From assembly GCA_029961685.1 (NCBI GenBank), contig JARWKL010000014.1, positions 439,001 to 503,000 of the forward strand: DNA of 64,000 nt. The letters are read 5' to 3'. This DNA is from Aristolochia californica (lineage: Eukaryota; Streptophyta; Magnoliopsida; Piperales; Aristolochiaceae). A program made the position numbers and the translations under genes. Below, piece after piece: positions 44,010 to 56,994 of this stretch (position 1 is the stretch's first letter; every line of letters begins with the position of its first letter). Below the pieces are notes generated by a model, which was given only the letters and a program-made list of their open reading frames with translations, was not told the DNA's origin and did not search any database.

Positions 44010-46518
44010 TCAAAACTGGGCAATATCTTCTTTTGCATCCTCTCCCAATAAATCATCATCATATGTGACAGGTACCCTTATCCTGTTTAGTATTGACACG
44101 CGAACTCCCTCCCCATTAGTTTGTGGAGAAGGCAGTGGTCTTGAATCAGGTGCAGTCTGAGAAGCACTTAAGATTTGATCAGAAGCACCATCAGATGCAT
44201 TAGTAACACTGACAGGGCCGGATTCACTGTTTTCCTTTGGAACACCCCTTGTGTATTGTTGCCTGAACTGCTTCTGCAACGAAGATCTAGATTAAAACTA
44301 CCGAATCATAAAAAGTAGATGTGGGAAAACAAGCTTGGTGGAACCTGGTTGAGGAGATGAGAATTTCACACCTCAAATTCCTTGCCTTTCTTCATTATTT
44401 CTTTGTAAGAATTCGGTTCCCGTGTCTTCAAAATGTTCCATAATATACCACCACCATTCCTAGAGCTTTTACCATCGGCCGTCAACTGGCCACCACAATT
44501 TTGGATGGTGTCCACCTGCAGAGTGTACATCTCAATAAGATGTAATTCCTTCTAGATGGGATAAAATTTTCAAGACTGCTAAAAGAATGAATTATGAGTT
44601 TGATTATATTGCCTTAATGGAAGATGAGTTGATTACATAAGCTCTAATACTCCCATAACATGCTTTGGAGTACACTGCATAGAAAGTATAAAACTTCTAA
44701 ATACAAGTCACCAAGAACATGTTTTATACTCGTAATTTGGCAAAATGTAGCAACTCAAAGAACCTAGCCAATTTTACTTTTTTCTTTTACAGACCAATAC
44801 CTATATGCAAGGTGAGACGTGATTCTGTAGAGAGCTACTAAGTCAGTTCAGCCACATGTAGAACTTTAAGTTGGCATGAATTTCTTGATTGAACCCAAAG
44901 ACTGATGGATAAATGGTTGGCCAACTTAGCAATTCAACTCAGTTTTGCAAAAGGCCTAATCCATGAAGTGTAAAACTTTTCTTTTGAAAGATGGAAATGC
45001 AACACTTTGAAAACATAAGAAAATAAAAAGCACAAAAATGATATTTGTTTCCTATTGAGACATGGGTACTGCAATGAGCAATCAATTAGCAATTGGAATT
45101 TTCTAAGACTTCTACGAACATCATAATCATCAGAGCTTTCTCCAAATTTTGATCATAGCAGTAAACAACAACTGAGGGAAAGAAGGAGAGAGCTTACACG
45201 TTAGGAATAGTTTCATTATTACAGCTCAGGATATATATCATTTAAATCTACAGATCATGTAATTTAGTTTTAATTGGCACCAATCTGCTTATATTTATAA
45301 GCTTGTTGTTCACCCAAATTGCCAGAATCCATAATTAAAATATACAGAGAAATGCAATTGAAAATATTACCTCTTTGACTAGCTCTCTCATGGCAGAGAC
45401 ACCAAGGCAACCAACAGCATTCCAAACCAGGTATGATTTCTTTTCTTTCAAATGCCTACAGGTGTCAATGACAAACCTACAGCAGTTTCAATAGTTTTCA
45501 GAGATTGAAACTAGACCAAGTTGCTCATTTTGAAAACAAACAAAAAATTATTAAAATTTATCTTGAATCCTAAATCATTTAGAACTTTGTGACTGAGAGA
45601 ACTGGGCAAACATGTAAGAACAATAAACAGAACTGAACAAAAACACCAAGTGCTTTTCTACTGTAAGGAAATAACTTCAGAGGAAGAAAAGCATTATTTT
45701 GCAAAGTATCAATTCGGGAATCCAGCTAGCCTCAGCAAGAATAATTTATGATGCCTTGAAGTGAAGCAATCAAAAAATTAACAGCAAGTGCTCTTTCACT
45801 TATAAACCACAGGTTCACACATTTCAGTCTCATAATAAAAAAAAAAAAATTGTTTTATACTTGCATCATATTTAGAAAAACCACGTCAAAATTTAAGCCT
45901 TGATAAAATATTTTTCCAAATTTGAAAATCCCAACAACAATTAGTATCTCAGAAATCAAGAAGCTTCTACAGTAATTCATTTTCAGTTAAACTTATTGAA
46001 TAAATTTCAGCTTTTAACTGTGACTAATGGCATAACTCGTGAAAAAGTGAAAAATCCCAGTAAATCTAACCTGTGCACTACACAACAAGACTATGGATTC
46101 CACTGTACCAAAAGTTTTGAAAGTCCATTGCGAATCCACCAAGAAAACTTTTGGATTAATAGACTTCTTCTATTCGGATTCCACTGTCACGCTATTTGAT
46201 GAAAAACTCATAAAAATAACTCAATAAATATAAACGAAAGATTCAGATAATAAACCTATTAATATCGGTAACGCTATTCGATGAGAATCTCTTCTTTTTC
46301 TTCTTCCTCCTTCTCTCCTTCTTTTGTGGATTCTTAACGCCCGGAGGCTGTTGCTTCTCTGTTTTCCCGTTTTCCTCGAGGCTTCGAGCAGATTCAGCAT
46401 GGGAGATCGCAAGTTCCGGATCGTCGATTTCCGCATCAAGCATGTCTACGTCTTCATCCATATCATCCAGAGTTTCTTCTTCGAATAGAGCCGGCAAGAT
46501 GCTCTCGCTTCCCGCCAT
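44010..46518 (-). CDS. PHAX: PHAX-like RNA export adaptor (RNA_GG_bind family)
   Basis: Phosphorylated adaptor for nuclear export of capped U snRNAs in animals; plant homologues share the RNA-binding domain. Four exons: 46518-46256, 45476-45371, 44515-44372 and 44273-44010, 258 residues. The N-terminus is acidic (DDMDEDVDMLDAEIDD) and then strongly basic (KKERRRKKKKKRFSSNS), a likely nuclear localisation signal. The domain follows: VTDINRFVIDTCRHLKEKKS, NAVGCLGVSAMRELVKEVD, TADGKSSRNGGGILWNILK and REPNSYKEIMKKGKEFE. The C-terminus has SILNRIRVPVTYDDDLLGED. The GGGILW core of the domain is intact. All junction phases agree. AIR synthase lies upstream on the same strand. Confidence 0.88.
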
Positions 46519-47732
46519 GAGTTGTTCGCAATTTGGGAGGAACAAGAGTGAGAGTTTCGAGCTTGGCTTGGTATTTAAGTGACTATGGCATCAGTGTCCT
46601 ATGTTCCGACCCGGCGAGTCGACTCGGATACCTGAACAGGCTGGTCGGATCAGGGTCGGACTTCCCCTACTGTTAATTGTTGACTCAGTGGTCAACTGGT
46701 TAGGATGTTTTCTAACTTTTTATGGCCAATGATATTTAAATTTTTGGGTTTTTTATTGCCAATTTAGTTAGAATATGTTAGAATGTTAAATTGTAGTTGA
46801 TTATTTGAGTTAATTAAATCGTTAAAATATTTGTAAATTTAAACATCGAAAGAGTCGATTTGTATTAGTGTTAATGTGTATTAAAGTGATTCGCTTCAAT
46901 CACCTGAAGAAGATGAAAGAGATAAAAGATTTTTTTTGTTCTTGATCTTGAAATTTGATTACTCACACAAAGCTCCATTTTCTTTTCTTTGAAATTGGGT
47001 ATTCCCTTGTGTAATTGTGCCAACTGGTAGGAACAAAATTACTTGATTCATCTTTATTCCTCTTGGCTTTAGGATATGTTAAAAATAATAAGAACCTGAG
47101 GTTTCTTCTTCTCCGATAGGAAATTATTGGCAAAAGAATCCGAGAAGAGTTTTAGGCAGAAAAGATCATGTCTAGATTTAATTTAAAAGTGAACTAAACT
47201 AGTGAGAGAATGCAGCAGAGACCTTGCAATGCAAGAAGAGTTTCAACTTTCAATTCTTTTTATGAGGTGATAAGGGGTGCAAATACTTTGCATGGCCATT
47301 GGATCAATCTCATTTCTTTGACCACCAGTTAGAAACCGAACCTGTTTCAAGCACTGCTGCAACATTCAAACTTCTCTACATGAAAGATGGACAGACCACC
47401 TACTGTTCCAAGCTCCCTATAACTATGCCTCCCAAGCCTATAGGACATCAAATAGCTGGCACATGGCTTCTATAATCTCTGGGCTACTGATAGCATTCAA
47501 AGAAATACATGCACGACATCACATAGATCGTGATTTGTGTCATTCAACAGTGCCTCCAAGCTGCCTAATTCAAATGCAACAATTCCTTAAAACAAATGAT
47601 CAGCTCCAAGCACATAGATCTATAATAAATACCACTACATTCAAGATGATACAAACAACATAATTGGGAAGATGTATGATTACACTTTCTCTCTCTTTCA
47701 TAATCTCAACATGACAAATATCACTGTATGAG
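46519..47732. other. Intergenic region between PHAX-like gene and PUR5
   Basis: Promoter of the PHAX-like gene (with CCGACCCGGCGAGTCGACTCGG near 46607) and the 3' flank of PUR5. AT-rich between. A 66-codon frame at 47463-47663 is featureless. Confidence 0.5.
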
Positions 47733-50700
47733 TTACAAGTAGGTCACACCATCACCATGTATAACTTCACCAATTTGGTAGATGGTACACCCTTCAGTTC
47801 CTTCCTCTAGTATCCTTGCAGCAGCCTCTGGGCTAACAACAAGAACCATACCAATTCCCATGTTGAATGTTCTCCTCATCTCAGCTTCTTCAATTCCACC
47901 CACCTATAGCACATGAAAGCATGATAGATTTGGAAAACAGCAACCAGCTAACAATATTAATGAACATATATGTATTACAAAGTTGCCGCTGTTTGCCCCT
48001 TCTCGTAGAAAGAATACGTAAATGGAGCATTCATAAGGTTTCATCTTTTACCATGAAAAAAAGACACTTAGAAGCCCCTTGGAGTTACCTTATTCACACG
48101 AGTGGCTCCAAGCTTTGAAGTTAAATTGATAAAATCTTGATCCACCAAACTAGCCATCTTTTAAAATGCAAATTACCAAGTCAATCTTACCTCTTCAATC
48201 CATCTGAACACAGCAGGGACTTCCCATGAGTCGTTGTAAATGGCAGCTCCAAGGCCTTCAGGGAATACTCGAGGGATGTTGTCGGTAAAACCACCACCTG
48301 TGATGTGGGCTATCCCTTTCACACCCTCCTTTTCAATTATGTTAAGCACCTATTATGGTAACAAAAGATAAGCACCTATTATGGTAACAAAAGATAAGCA
48401 CCTAAAAGTTTCACCGTAAGAAGAGATAGTAGCTGGTTTACTTTAAGAAAGAAAAAAATACATAAAAACATCTCTTATTGTCAACATGTATCTGACCTGC
48501 TTAACGTATATGGTAGTCGGGGCCATTAAAGCTTCGCCTAAGGTGATTCGTTTGTCATTGTTTCCAGGTAATTGGTCCTTCAAAGAAAGGTCACTTTTAG
48601 CCACCACCCTGCCAAACAAGACAAAATTTAATTGAGAGGGATTAAGAGTGAACTGCAAGCCAATGTTCTCATAAAGATAAAAGGAAGACATCATTTTCTT
48701 GATGTGATCATATAACCTTCTAACAAGAGAAAAACCATTAGAATGAACCCCACTTGATGAAAGGCCAATGAGAACATCTCCAGCTACAATGTTCTTTCCA
48801 TCAATGACCGAATCCTTCTTGACAATGCCTACAGCAAATCCACTGAGATCATATTCTCCATCAGCATAGAAATTTGGCATTTCCGCTGTCTGGAAATCAA
48901 ACATGGTTCCCAAATTAGCACGAAGAGATTTCTTTCTGAAATTCAAGTAAAGTTGACTAGCAAATTTAAGCTGTTAATTATCCACAACATAATCTGGCAA
49001 CTTATTTCCTTGAAGCATTTTAAACAGGTGATAAGTGACAAAGCTGAAATTTATGGTAAAAGAAAAACTATAACATTTTTGCAATAATAATAAGATCATC
49101 ATGTGAGTTATTAGGTTGAATACCCAAATCATTCACTTGTACTTCATAGCAAAAAAGTGTCTGATGGAAGGTGTATCAAGTTGGTTATTCTAGATGTGCA
49201 ACTCCATACTTACTGCATGTTAATCTTTTGCTTTTTCAAGTTTCAATAGCATTTTTAATCCTTCTCATCGTGGAAATAAACAAAGAATATAAGATAATGG
49301 TGATCAATTTTTACAAGCTTCATTAGAATCAAATAAAATGCAAAAAGCTTGGGTAAATTCAGATACCTCCCCTCCAAGAAGTGCACACTCGGACTGTTTG
49401 CATCCATCAACAATACCCTTTATCACCTGAAAAATCATGAAATTTGCTTTTACCATTTAGCGTTGTTTCAGAAATTGGTGGCCGAGGAAAAAATAAACAA
49501 TTTGCAAGATAAAGATGAGGAAGCTGCCTTTACAAGATGGATGAGAAAACACAAAAACCGAAACTATTACGTCATACCTTTTCAGCAAGATCAACATCAA
49601 GGTGACTTGTGGCAAAATAATCAAGGAAGAACAATGGCCTTGCACCAGAAGTAACAATATCATTCACACTCATAGCCACCTGAAATGTTTTAACATAGTC
49701 TTAGCTACCTAGAAAACGGTTCTTATTTATTAGTATGTAAGATGGGTTACAGAAATTACAAGATCAATTCCGATAGTATCATGGATCCCAGTTTCGAATG
49801 CAAGCTTAAGCTTGGTTCCAACACCATCAGTACCAGCAACAAGGTATGAATCACCTGTTTCATAAAAAACAAAAAATAAAAGGAGTCTATAAAACTCTCC
49901 AAAGTGCAGCTTCGAAAAGCCAATCTTAAGTATATGCTTGCTCAAGCAACTTCCCACATGACTAAAATAGTTAGTGATGTTCACCAGTAACTGTAAAGAT
50001 AATATGTTCAACAAATATGCAGCAGTTTGACTGGAGCGTAGTGTTGGAATATTTGTTTGTATCGACCGGGTCAGTCCTTGTACAAGATTCCCACTGAATT
50101 TGTCCTGGGTTTTTCCAGGAATTTGTCCCAGGTTTTTCCAGTGAATTTGTCCACGGGTTTTCCCCGTACGGGGGAGTGTTAGAATATTTGTTTGTATCGA
50201 CCGGGCCAGTCCTTGTATAAGATCCGTGGGGTTGCTTTCCTAATAGGTTCGAGCCTTTTAGCGCACTGGTTTCAACACGTAGAGTCTAAGCACTCTTATA
50301 GAAGAAGAGAAAGAAGGAAGAAAAGTTATAGTATCTAAAATGCTAATAACATTAGATTAACATGGTTCATTGAGAATTTTCAAAAAATAAAAATTATACA
50401 AGATTTCTTGAAGATGAGTCATAAACTATTACAAGGTCAGAAACACCACAACAAAATAGCCAAGTTGGCAAAGCTGAAAGCACTCTTTACTTAGAGAACT
50501 TCCTCATTGCAAAAATACCAAAAAAAATTAAAAAAAAATTTGTAGAATAGTCAATGAAGAATATTACCCAGTGGGAAAAGACCTCCAAAGCCACCAATTC
50601 CTGAGACCATTTTTGAGATTCTCCTAACAAGTTCAGCTCCTGCATCAATATCAACTCCTGCATCCTTGTATGTCAAACTTTCACCTTTTCCTCTTTCGCT

Positions 50701-50895
50701 CTTTAAACAAGAGACCACTGAGATTCTTTTCATCTGTTTTATTTTTGTTTTTTCATCATTAGAAGAGGTCATCAAAGAAAGCTGTGATCCTTTAAATAAG
50801 TGTGGCCTGAATGTGGTGTTGAACTGGAGTGTTGCTTTATTAGTGCTTATATCGCTGCTGAAGAGCTCAATGGAAGGAGCAAAGCTCGCTCTCAT
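47733..50895 (-). CDS. PUR5: Phosphoribosylformylglycinamidine cyclo-ligase (AIR synthase), organellar
   Basis: Fifth step of de novo purine synthesis: closes the imidazole ring of FGAM to AIR using ATP. Eight exons: 50895-50568, 49854-49760, 49679-49578, 49426-49367, 48889-48717, 48608-48497, 48349-48191 and 47903-47733, 399 residues with consistent phases. The first 75 or so residues are Ser/Thr/Lys-rich with few acids, a likely plastid/mitochondrial transit peptide. Core motifs: [104 protein letters not shown] and [10 protein letters not shown] leader intron probably runs from a non-coding exon near 52105-52215 to about 51020. Intron 1 contains an LTR remnant; intron 6 has a duplicated acceptor. 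Confidence 0.95.
48346..48404 (-). repeat. 26-bp tandem duplication covering the PUR5 exon 7 splice acceptor
   Basis: The unit at 48346-48371 is repeated at 48372-48397, with a third partial copy at 48398-48404. On the minus strand each unit carries CATAATAG followed by GTGCTTA, so the exon 7 acceptor sequence is present at least twice. Using the upstream one would add 26 nt and shift the frame. Confidence 0.88.
50042..50280. mobile_element. LTR-retrotransposon end fragment in PUR5 intron 1
   Basis: TGTTGGAATATTTGTTTGTA at 50042 recurs as TGTTAGAATATTTGTTTGTA at 50177, each followed by TCGACCGGG(T/C)CAGTCCTTGTA. The second copy is preceded by GGGGGAG (50170-50176), like a polypurine tract next to the TG of a 3' LTR. 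Repeated AATTTGTCC(ca)GGGTTTTTCCA lies between. No coding part remains. Confidence 0.65.
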
Positions 50896-52215
50896 GATGA
50901 TATACAAGAGAAGCAGGGATCTGGCAGGAGGCGTTAACAATCAAAGTTTTATAATTTGGGACACAGCAGAGGGACAACTTTTCTCAGCTACTAAAGGCCA
51001 AACATCAATCTGTCAATAATATCTACAAAATGAACAAACAGAAAAATTAAATAGTTCACTAAGGAACCTATTTCCTCCAGAGAAGAGAACTTTTAAAACA
51101 ATAATATAATGGAAAAATAACACTAGACACAAGCCAAAATCCAGGAAAAGTAGGGGTGTTAATGGTTGCATATCAAAACCAGTGAGGGACGCAAGCCCAT
51201 ACCTGTAGGTTGTCATCATTTACTACGGAACCTATTTACTATAGCAATAATTCATAATTTCTTTCTCTGCAATATCTTTAATAGCTAAAGACTTATAAAC
51301 ATTTTATTCTGAAGGTAGACCGTCTTATGGTAACAACTGTGCAGTTAGAAAAGGGCAAGCATGGAAGAAGTTGACGAGAATTACAAACTGTTCTTACGGA
51401 TTCACTAATTCTTTCACAAGTTGGTATTGGAGCTTCGTTCTCAAAGAGAAAGGATAAAAAGGATAGGAGAAAAGATCTAGAGAAGACAAAACCAGTAGTA
51501 AAATAAGTAAACGGCAAGACCCTCAAGCAATTTTAAGATAACCAGTAGGGAGCGCAACAAAAAAGTAGAAAGGAAAACAAACACTCGTGCTAGAGTCAGT
51601 AACCTAAAGGGAAAATCTCCATTCATGATACATTTGAAACTATGTCTCCATTAGATTATACATTTGCTACAAAGATCGAACTCTATACGATATCTTGAAG
51701 GGTTCCTTCGCAGAAACTCTCCATATAAGTTTTGCTACTTTTTTCTCATTCAAATACGAAATACTTCAAGCAGTGTCGTCAGCGCACTACCATCAAGCCC
51801 CTGCTCTAGCCAGTCCATCATATTATATTATTCGTGCTAATTTACAAGCTGACGACTAGTGCCAATGCAATGAAAACACCATTGTGAATAGACTGGAGAG
51901 AGCAGCGATGAGCTATCAAAGCAAATACGAAATTTCTCCAATACACAGTACCCACGAAGAGAAAGAGAACCAGAGGAAGAAACAAAGAGGCGGGAAACAA
52001 ACTATTCAGAATGCTATGGAGGTCGCCGTGGAAGAATAAATGGCATGCAAAAAATCCACCGCCTAGAGTAACAGGATTGGGGAAAGCAGATAGTCAAATA
52101 GTTTACCATCTATGAGGACGACGGGAAGACACCGGTGATGAGAACAGCGTCAGACGACGTAAGGGTGAAGGATTGAAGGCAGAGCACACCGGCGGTGATC
52201 GTCGAGGATTGAAGC
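50896..52215 (-). other. Probable PUR5 leader intron and non-coding first exon
   Basis: No coding exon in either strand. On the minus strand GATG/GTAAACTA at about 52105 is a fair donor and TTTTGTAG near 51020 a fair acceptor, which would make a 1.1-kb intron in the 5' UTR. Inferred only. Confidence 0.45.
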
Positions 52216-52467
52216 TGGAAGCGGAAGCCTTTTTAGGTTTAAAAAAATTTTAAAAATGGAAATAATCGAACGCCGTAAAGACATAAAAAGGCTCCAAAAG
52301 CGTTAGTGCGCGGGAGAGTGAGAATAAAATTAAAGGGATAACCAATAAAATTAGAATAAGGAGACATCAAAATTTAAGTCATTCAATTAAAATTATTGAT
52401 TTATTTGAAATATCCTAGGCTTTATAGTATAAATAATATTTTCAAATAAATGACATTTTAGAACATC

Positions 52468-52539
52468 GGGGAAGTAGCTCACATGGTAGGCGCTCGCTTT
52501 GCATGCGAGAGGTACGGGGTTCGATACCCCGCTTCTCCA
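52468..52539 (+). tRNA. tRNA-Ala (anticodon UGC)
   Basis: 72 nt starting GGGGAAGTAGCTC and ending CTTCTCCA. The acceptor stem pairs GGGGAAG with CTTCTCC (one G-U), the anticodon stem-loop is CTCGC-TTTGCAT-GCGAG, and the T arm is CGGGG-TTCGATA-CCCCG. Compared with the usual plant sequence the D arm is one nucleotide shorter (GGTAGGCG instead of GGTAGAGCG), leaving a three-pair D stem. Internal A and B box sequences are otherwise recognisable. No intron; CCA is not encoded beyond the discriminator A. Confidence 0.9.
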
Positions 52540-53734
52540 ATTAATAAAAGATGTTTTAACCGTACTTTCTCGATACGTCTATTTTAGGATGGACGTTTCT
52601 CATTTAAATATGGAAGCACATGGTGAATCTTCTCAATCGAACATGGTTTGCCGAAATTTAAGAAGCAGACCCATGCTCTCCCTTTGCTGTTACGTCAAGT
52701 CACCCATTTTGGGCCATCATGGTTAACCCATAAATTGTAAATACCCTTAATGCTAGACAACATCCAATGGTGCAACATAATACACATGGTCTGATCAGAC
52801 CTCTAACCAACTTTGGTTGCACCCATTTTATCTTATTTTTAAATTGTTTTATTTATATTTTATTTTAATTATTACATTTATATTCATTTTATTATTAAAC
52901 ATTTAATAAATTTAAGAATATCTTAAATGAATATCAACATTAATACATTGGATAATAGAAAATTAATTGTTAAGCTAACAAATTTATATTTAGTTAAATT
53001 AAAAATTGGGTTCACCCAAACTCACATATAGGACTAAGAAAATCAAATAGAGTTGTATGATTTAGCCTTCTCCTAACGATTAAAATCTAATCAAAATAAT
53101 TAAAGAGATTAATGATAATTGAACTACTTATGGAACGTGACCTTCCGCCTCACCGCTGGGCCCCTCCACCATGTGGTCGACTTTCTACGCATCTTGTTAC
53201 CTGACACGTTTCGAGCGGACGCGTATCGACAGGGAGGAATCCGTGGCGCTGAAAAGAATCGCAGCTTTTGTCGTCCACTGCGGGAAATCTTGCGCCACGC
53301 GTCGTCTGGGCACAGATTCTTGGTAAGGGTAATAAAGTCATTTTTGGTTCTGAACACGGTCAAATTTGTATTAGGTCAGTCAGTGAACGATTTTTTCTGT
53401 AAAATTTCAACGAGGTTGATGGTATTTATGTCCATTCGATAAAAAAGACTGGCGCTGTTTTCGATTTTATCAGCCACGTAGGTTTTAGGAAAAAACATGG
53501 AAAATGGCTAAAATGAATTTTAATATTCCGTAAATGGTCGGAAATCGTTTAAGCGGTTACGATAAATAGAGCTGATACGAGTTAATAAAAAATTAAAGGA
53601 GGGTAAGTTCGTCATTTTGTTAGGGTGTGAGAATAAGTGGGGACCGGTGGAAGCCAACTGTCACATGGGTAGTAGCCGCAAAGACAGGCTGTCTCTTCTG
53701 GGCAGGTGTGAGGTCACGGTCCGGTTTCCTGCCC
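52540..53734. other. Intergenic region upstream of the arabinogalactan peptide gene
   Basis: AT-rich to about 53110, then GC-richer DNA (53130-53340) with overlapping frames on both strands that show no family features. Probably promoter sequence of the downstream gene. Confidence 0.45.
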
Positions 53735-53742
53735 TATATAAA
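53735..53742 (+). promoter_or_regulatory. TATA box of the arabinogalactan peptide gene
   Basis: TATATAAA lies 106 nt before the start codon in a GC-richer setting, so transcription should start near 53765-53770 and give a leader of about 80 nt. Confidence 0.75.
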
Positions 53743-53847
53743 CTTCCTCCTCGCCATTCAAAAACCCTGCTCTGTCTTTCTTCTCCGGCTTCCTCTGCAC
53801 GAAGCTTTTCTTCGCGGAAACTCAAAGGAAAAAAGAACAGAGCAGCA

Positions 53848-54048
53848 ATGGAGACTTTCACCGCCAGAAACTTTGCTTCTTTCTTTGCGGCCCTTGTCCT
53901 CACGGCAATCGCCTTCGCAGGCGAGTCGTTCGCCGCTGATGCTCCGGCTCCGGCTCCTGCTTCATCCGCTACTGGTGTCTACCCCTCCCTTTTCGTCGCT
54001 ACTTTAGTCTCATTGTCCGCCTTCTTCGTCGGATCTTTCTTCTGCTGA
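53848..54048 (+). CDS. Arabinogalactan peptide (AG-peptide, GPI-anchored)
   Basis: Intronless 66-residue precursor: METFTARNFASFFAALVL and TAIAFAGESFA form a signal peptide, ADAPAPAPASSATG is the short mature part with Ala-Pro repeats that are hydroxylated and glycosylated in this family, and VYPSLFVATLVSLSAFFVGS with FFC is the hydrophobic GPI-attachment signal. After processing only about 10-14 residues would remain at the cell surface. The ATG at 53848 is preferred to upstream in-frame codons because it starts the signal peptide and sits behind a good TATA box. The precursor ends at Cys immediately after the hydrophobic tail. Confidence 0.9.
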   Translation: METFTARNFASFFAALVLTAIAFAGESFAADAPAPAPASSATGVYPSLFVATLVSLSAFFVGSFFC

Positions 54049-56994
54049 AGCCTCCGTCTGGATCTTGGCGGTTCCCTGCTGGTTTGGTACTTATTATGAC
54101 GGGAATCGTTTAGGTGTTTTTTTTCTGTGGTCTTGCGTGTGGTAGGCGTTTATTCATACGTTTGGTGGTAGATTTTTTACAGCGACGTTTGGATCTTCTA
54201 TTCTTGCGGTTCTTCGGAGATTTTGGAGGCGTTTGGAGTCAGATTTCTGTTATGGATGCCTGTTAGAGAAGGAGATCGGAATGTTGGGGTATGTTGATGG
54301 ATGGAGCTGTACTTAGGGAATAAGGTGCCGTACGTGGCATCCGGTTGATGATGTATTGAACATTACATTATTATGTAGAGATATTTCTTTGTGCCATATT
54401 GTTTTATTACTCTGATGCTACTTTTTTTGTACATGTGATTGTTGGATTGATTTTTTATGCTTCGTAATCGTAGTTCTCTTTTCGCGGGAGTCAGGTTCCA
54501 GTTTGGCGAATAATATTTGTTATCCGAAATTGCTGTCGTGTTATTTTCTTTGAATAGCAGAGATCACACTTCGCAGAACAGAATAATAATCTAGCAAAAA
54601 TAGATTTGGATTTGTTCAAGGCTAGAAAGGTGTTCCGGTGTTATCTTCGTAATTGCAGCATTAATACATCGTAGATGCAGCGTTATGTAAAAAAAAAAGC
54701 TTCATAGTTGCGCTAAAAATTTTTTACGGAGTATCCTCCATTAAATTCAAGAACTGTATATTTATATGCAATGAAAAACATTGCACTTGGACACTTCCAT
54801 TTCTGTAATTGCATAAAAAATAGTTCTAGTTGAGCATTTTCTTCCACGCAAGTCATGCCAGTTGTTCATTTTACGAAGAACGAGGATTATTTTCCTGAGC
54901 AGTGCAGTATGTGTTGGAGCACTAATGCGCGAACAATAGTTTTTATATGATTCTTATGGGTCTGGATTCCAGAAGCTTCTAATGTGGCTCTCCTATTGGG
55001 GGAGACTACAAGTAACGGCAGCGATCCTGCGTGGTTTTCAAGCCTGAAAGAATGCCTAAGGTGGCCATATACCGCTTCTTCCCTGTCGTTTTCGTTTTCT
55101 TTTCACAGAATGTTAATGACCCACGTTACCCGAGCAGGCTAAAACAAAACACTGGAACATTCGACTTTCTGGCTGCGTGTCACCTGACCAGGTCAGCCTT
55201 ATTTAATATTATTTAATTTCGTTGTTTTAGTTTGTTAATGCATCGCCTCTCTAATAATACCTTTTAGCCAAATTTGAAATTTTGTGATGCAAAGCTAAAG
55301 AAATGGTATGCTTAATGAGGGATTTGGTCACCCTCGAATTTGGAGTTTGGACCACGCCTTGCCTTTTTTTTCTTGTTCTTTATAAATAAGAACTTGTGGT
55401 AAGGCTTTAACCATGCTCTATCAATTGGTTTTTGTTTCATATTTAAGCATGTCTTTGTCGTATTCTTCACTGTTTCGTGGTTTGCTAAACTGTTTTACCT
55501 AAAACATGCCATAAATTGAAAGAAGATTGATCTACATTAGCTTCAATATCTTTCCCGTATTGAATGCGAAGATTATGCTGAAAAAAAGCAATTTTGAACG
55601 ATTAACAGGATTCAACATCCATGTTAACAAATTTATCTGAAAAAAAAAAAAAAAACTTCCATGTAACTTATTAGATTAACTTCTACTTTAAACCGTTGCC
55701 TACATAAAGATGCATTTTTTTCTCCCATTTAAACCGGATATTTCTCAAAGTGAATCAACAACATTATATTGCGCAAGCAGAATCTGTTCTAGCATTAGTT
55801 GATAAGAATGGGTCTTCTTCAAGCCCTGAAGATTTTCCGCGGTTCCACGGATCTAACTTACCAACCCCAGATTCGACGTTGAGTCTTTATTGCGAGAATA
55901 ACAGAAAAAAAAAAAAAATATGACAACATTTAGCGATTTTTCTGATAGAATTAAGAAAAGGTTGAACCGTATCATTTTCCCGTAGTTCTTACTTTTCTGT
56001 ACTCTATAATAAGATAAAACCTGTTCCTTCAATTTAGTTACACTTTTACCATCAACCCGACTAGCCTTAGGGAGAGACGAATTCATGCCGCATGAGACAA
56101 TTGAACTGCAGCCCTAAGTATCCCATAAATGTTTTTAATGATGGTGTTCGGACCTGGACTCCAACACTAAGAAAACCAAGTGTGATTGCCTTAGTTGGTA
56201 GTTGGCTCACCATCCAGACTTGCCGGACTCTCACCCAGAAGAGATAGAAAGGCAAGTCTAAACCCTGATCTAACCCAGAATAGTGGGCCGATTTGCCCGT
56301 GCTTCTGATAGGACATCAACAGCTCATCAGAACAATCTTAAAAACAATATTTGGAGCAACACACACTTTCTCGAGGGTCAAAGAAGCTAGACAAAACAAT
56401 GCCTCGTCTCGTCTAGTCTTTTCAGTGCTATCTTAGTCCGGGAATCCGTAAATTGAAAAAAAATAAAAAAAATAGCGGCTGCCCTTACCAGATTCTGAAT
56501 TAGAATAGAGAAAATAATTGAGACTGAAAAAGCATCTTTAGCAGCCAAATGGGTTGAGATGTCCGTTTGTTTCTTTCTGAATAAATAAAAAGGATGAGAG
56601 CATCATGTGAGTTGTCTTCTTCTCTGTTTTTAAAGTGCACAGTAGCCATGTTTGTTATTTTACCATTTCCAACTGTGGTTTCAGGGGTTGATGGTGAAGA
56701 TGATTTGCAACACCAAAACCATCTTTCCATTTATGCTATATATATATATATAACATTTTTGTAAGTTTCTCATGCTTCACTTTGGAAGATCTCACTAGTG
56801 CCTGCCAGCATTATGAAAGCACCAGACCATGCCCTTCAAAATTTGATCAAGAAATCAAAATGCTAAAACAAAATGTAGATCAGTAAAAATCCAAATTTGG
56901 CAACTATGAGATTCTTACACTTACAAATGCACTTCAGCAACTCATAAGGTGCTGATTAAAACTATGGGATTCACAAACTATAGCTATGACATCC
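54049..56994. other. Intergenic region between two convergent genes
   Basis: Long 3' flank of the AG-peptide gene followed by AT-rich DNA. A 76-codon minus-strand frame at 56500-56730 sits beside a (TA)n run but has no recognisable domain. The stretch 56060-56330 looks like decayed repeat DNA. No gene supported. Confidence 0.45.

Noticed and set aside
53124..53442. Overlapping frames of 63-107 codons on both strands
   Set aside because: GC-richer promoter DNA; frames overlap in several registers and show no motif or splice support.
53617..54007. Longer frames overlapping the arabinogalactan peptide
   Set aside because: They start upstream of or at the TATA box and the alternative frame lacks the signal peptide and GPI pattern.
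56500..56730. 76-codon minus-strand frame beside a (TA)n run
   Set aside because: No domain, no splice partner, and the TA run is a simple repeat rather than a convincing TATA box.
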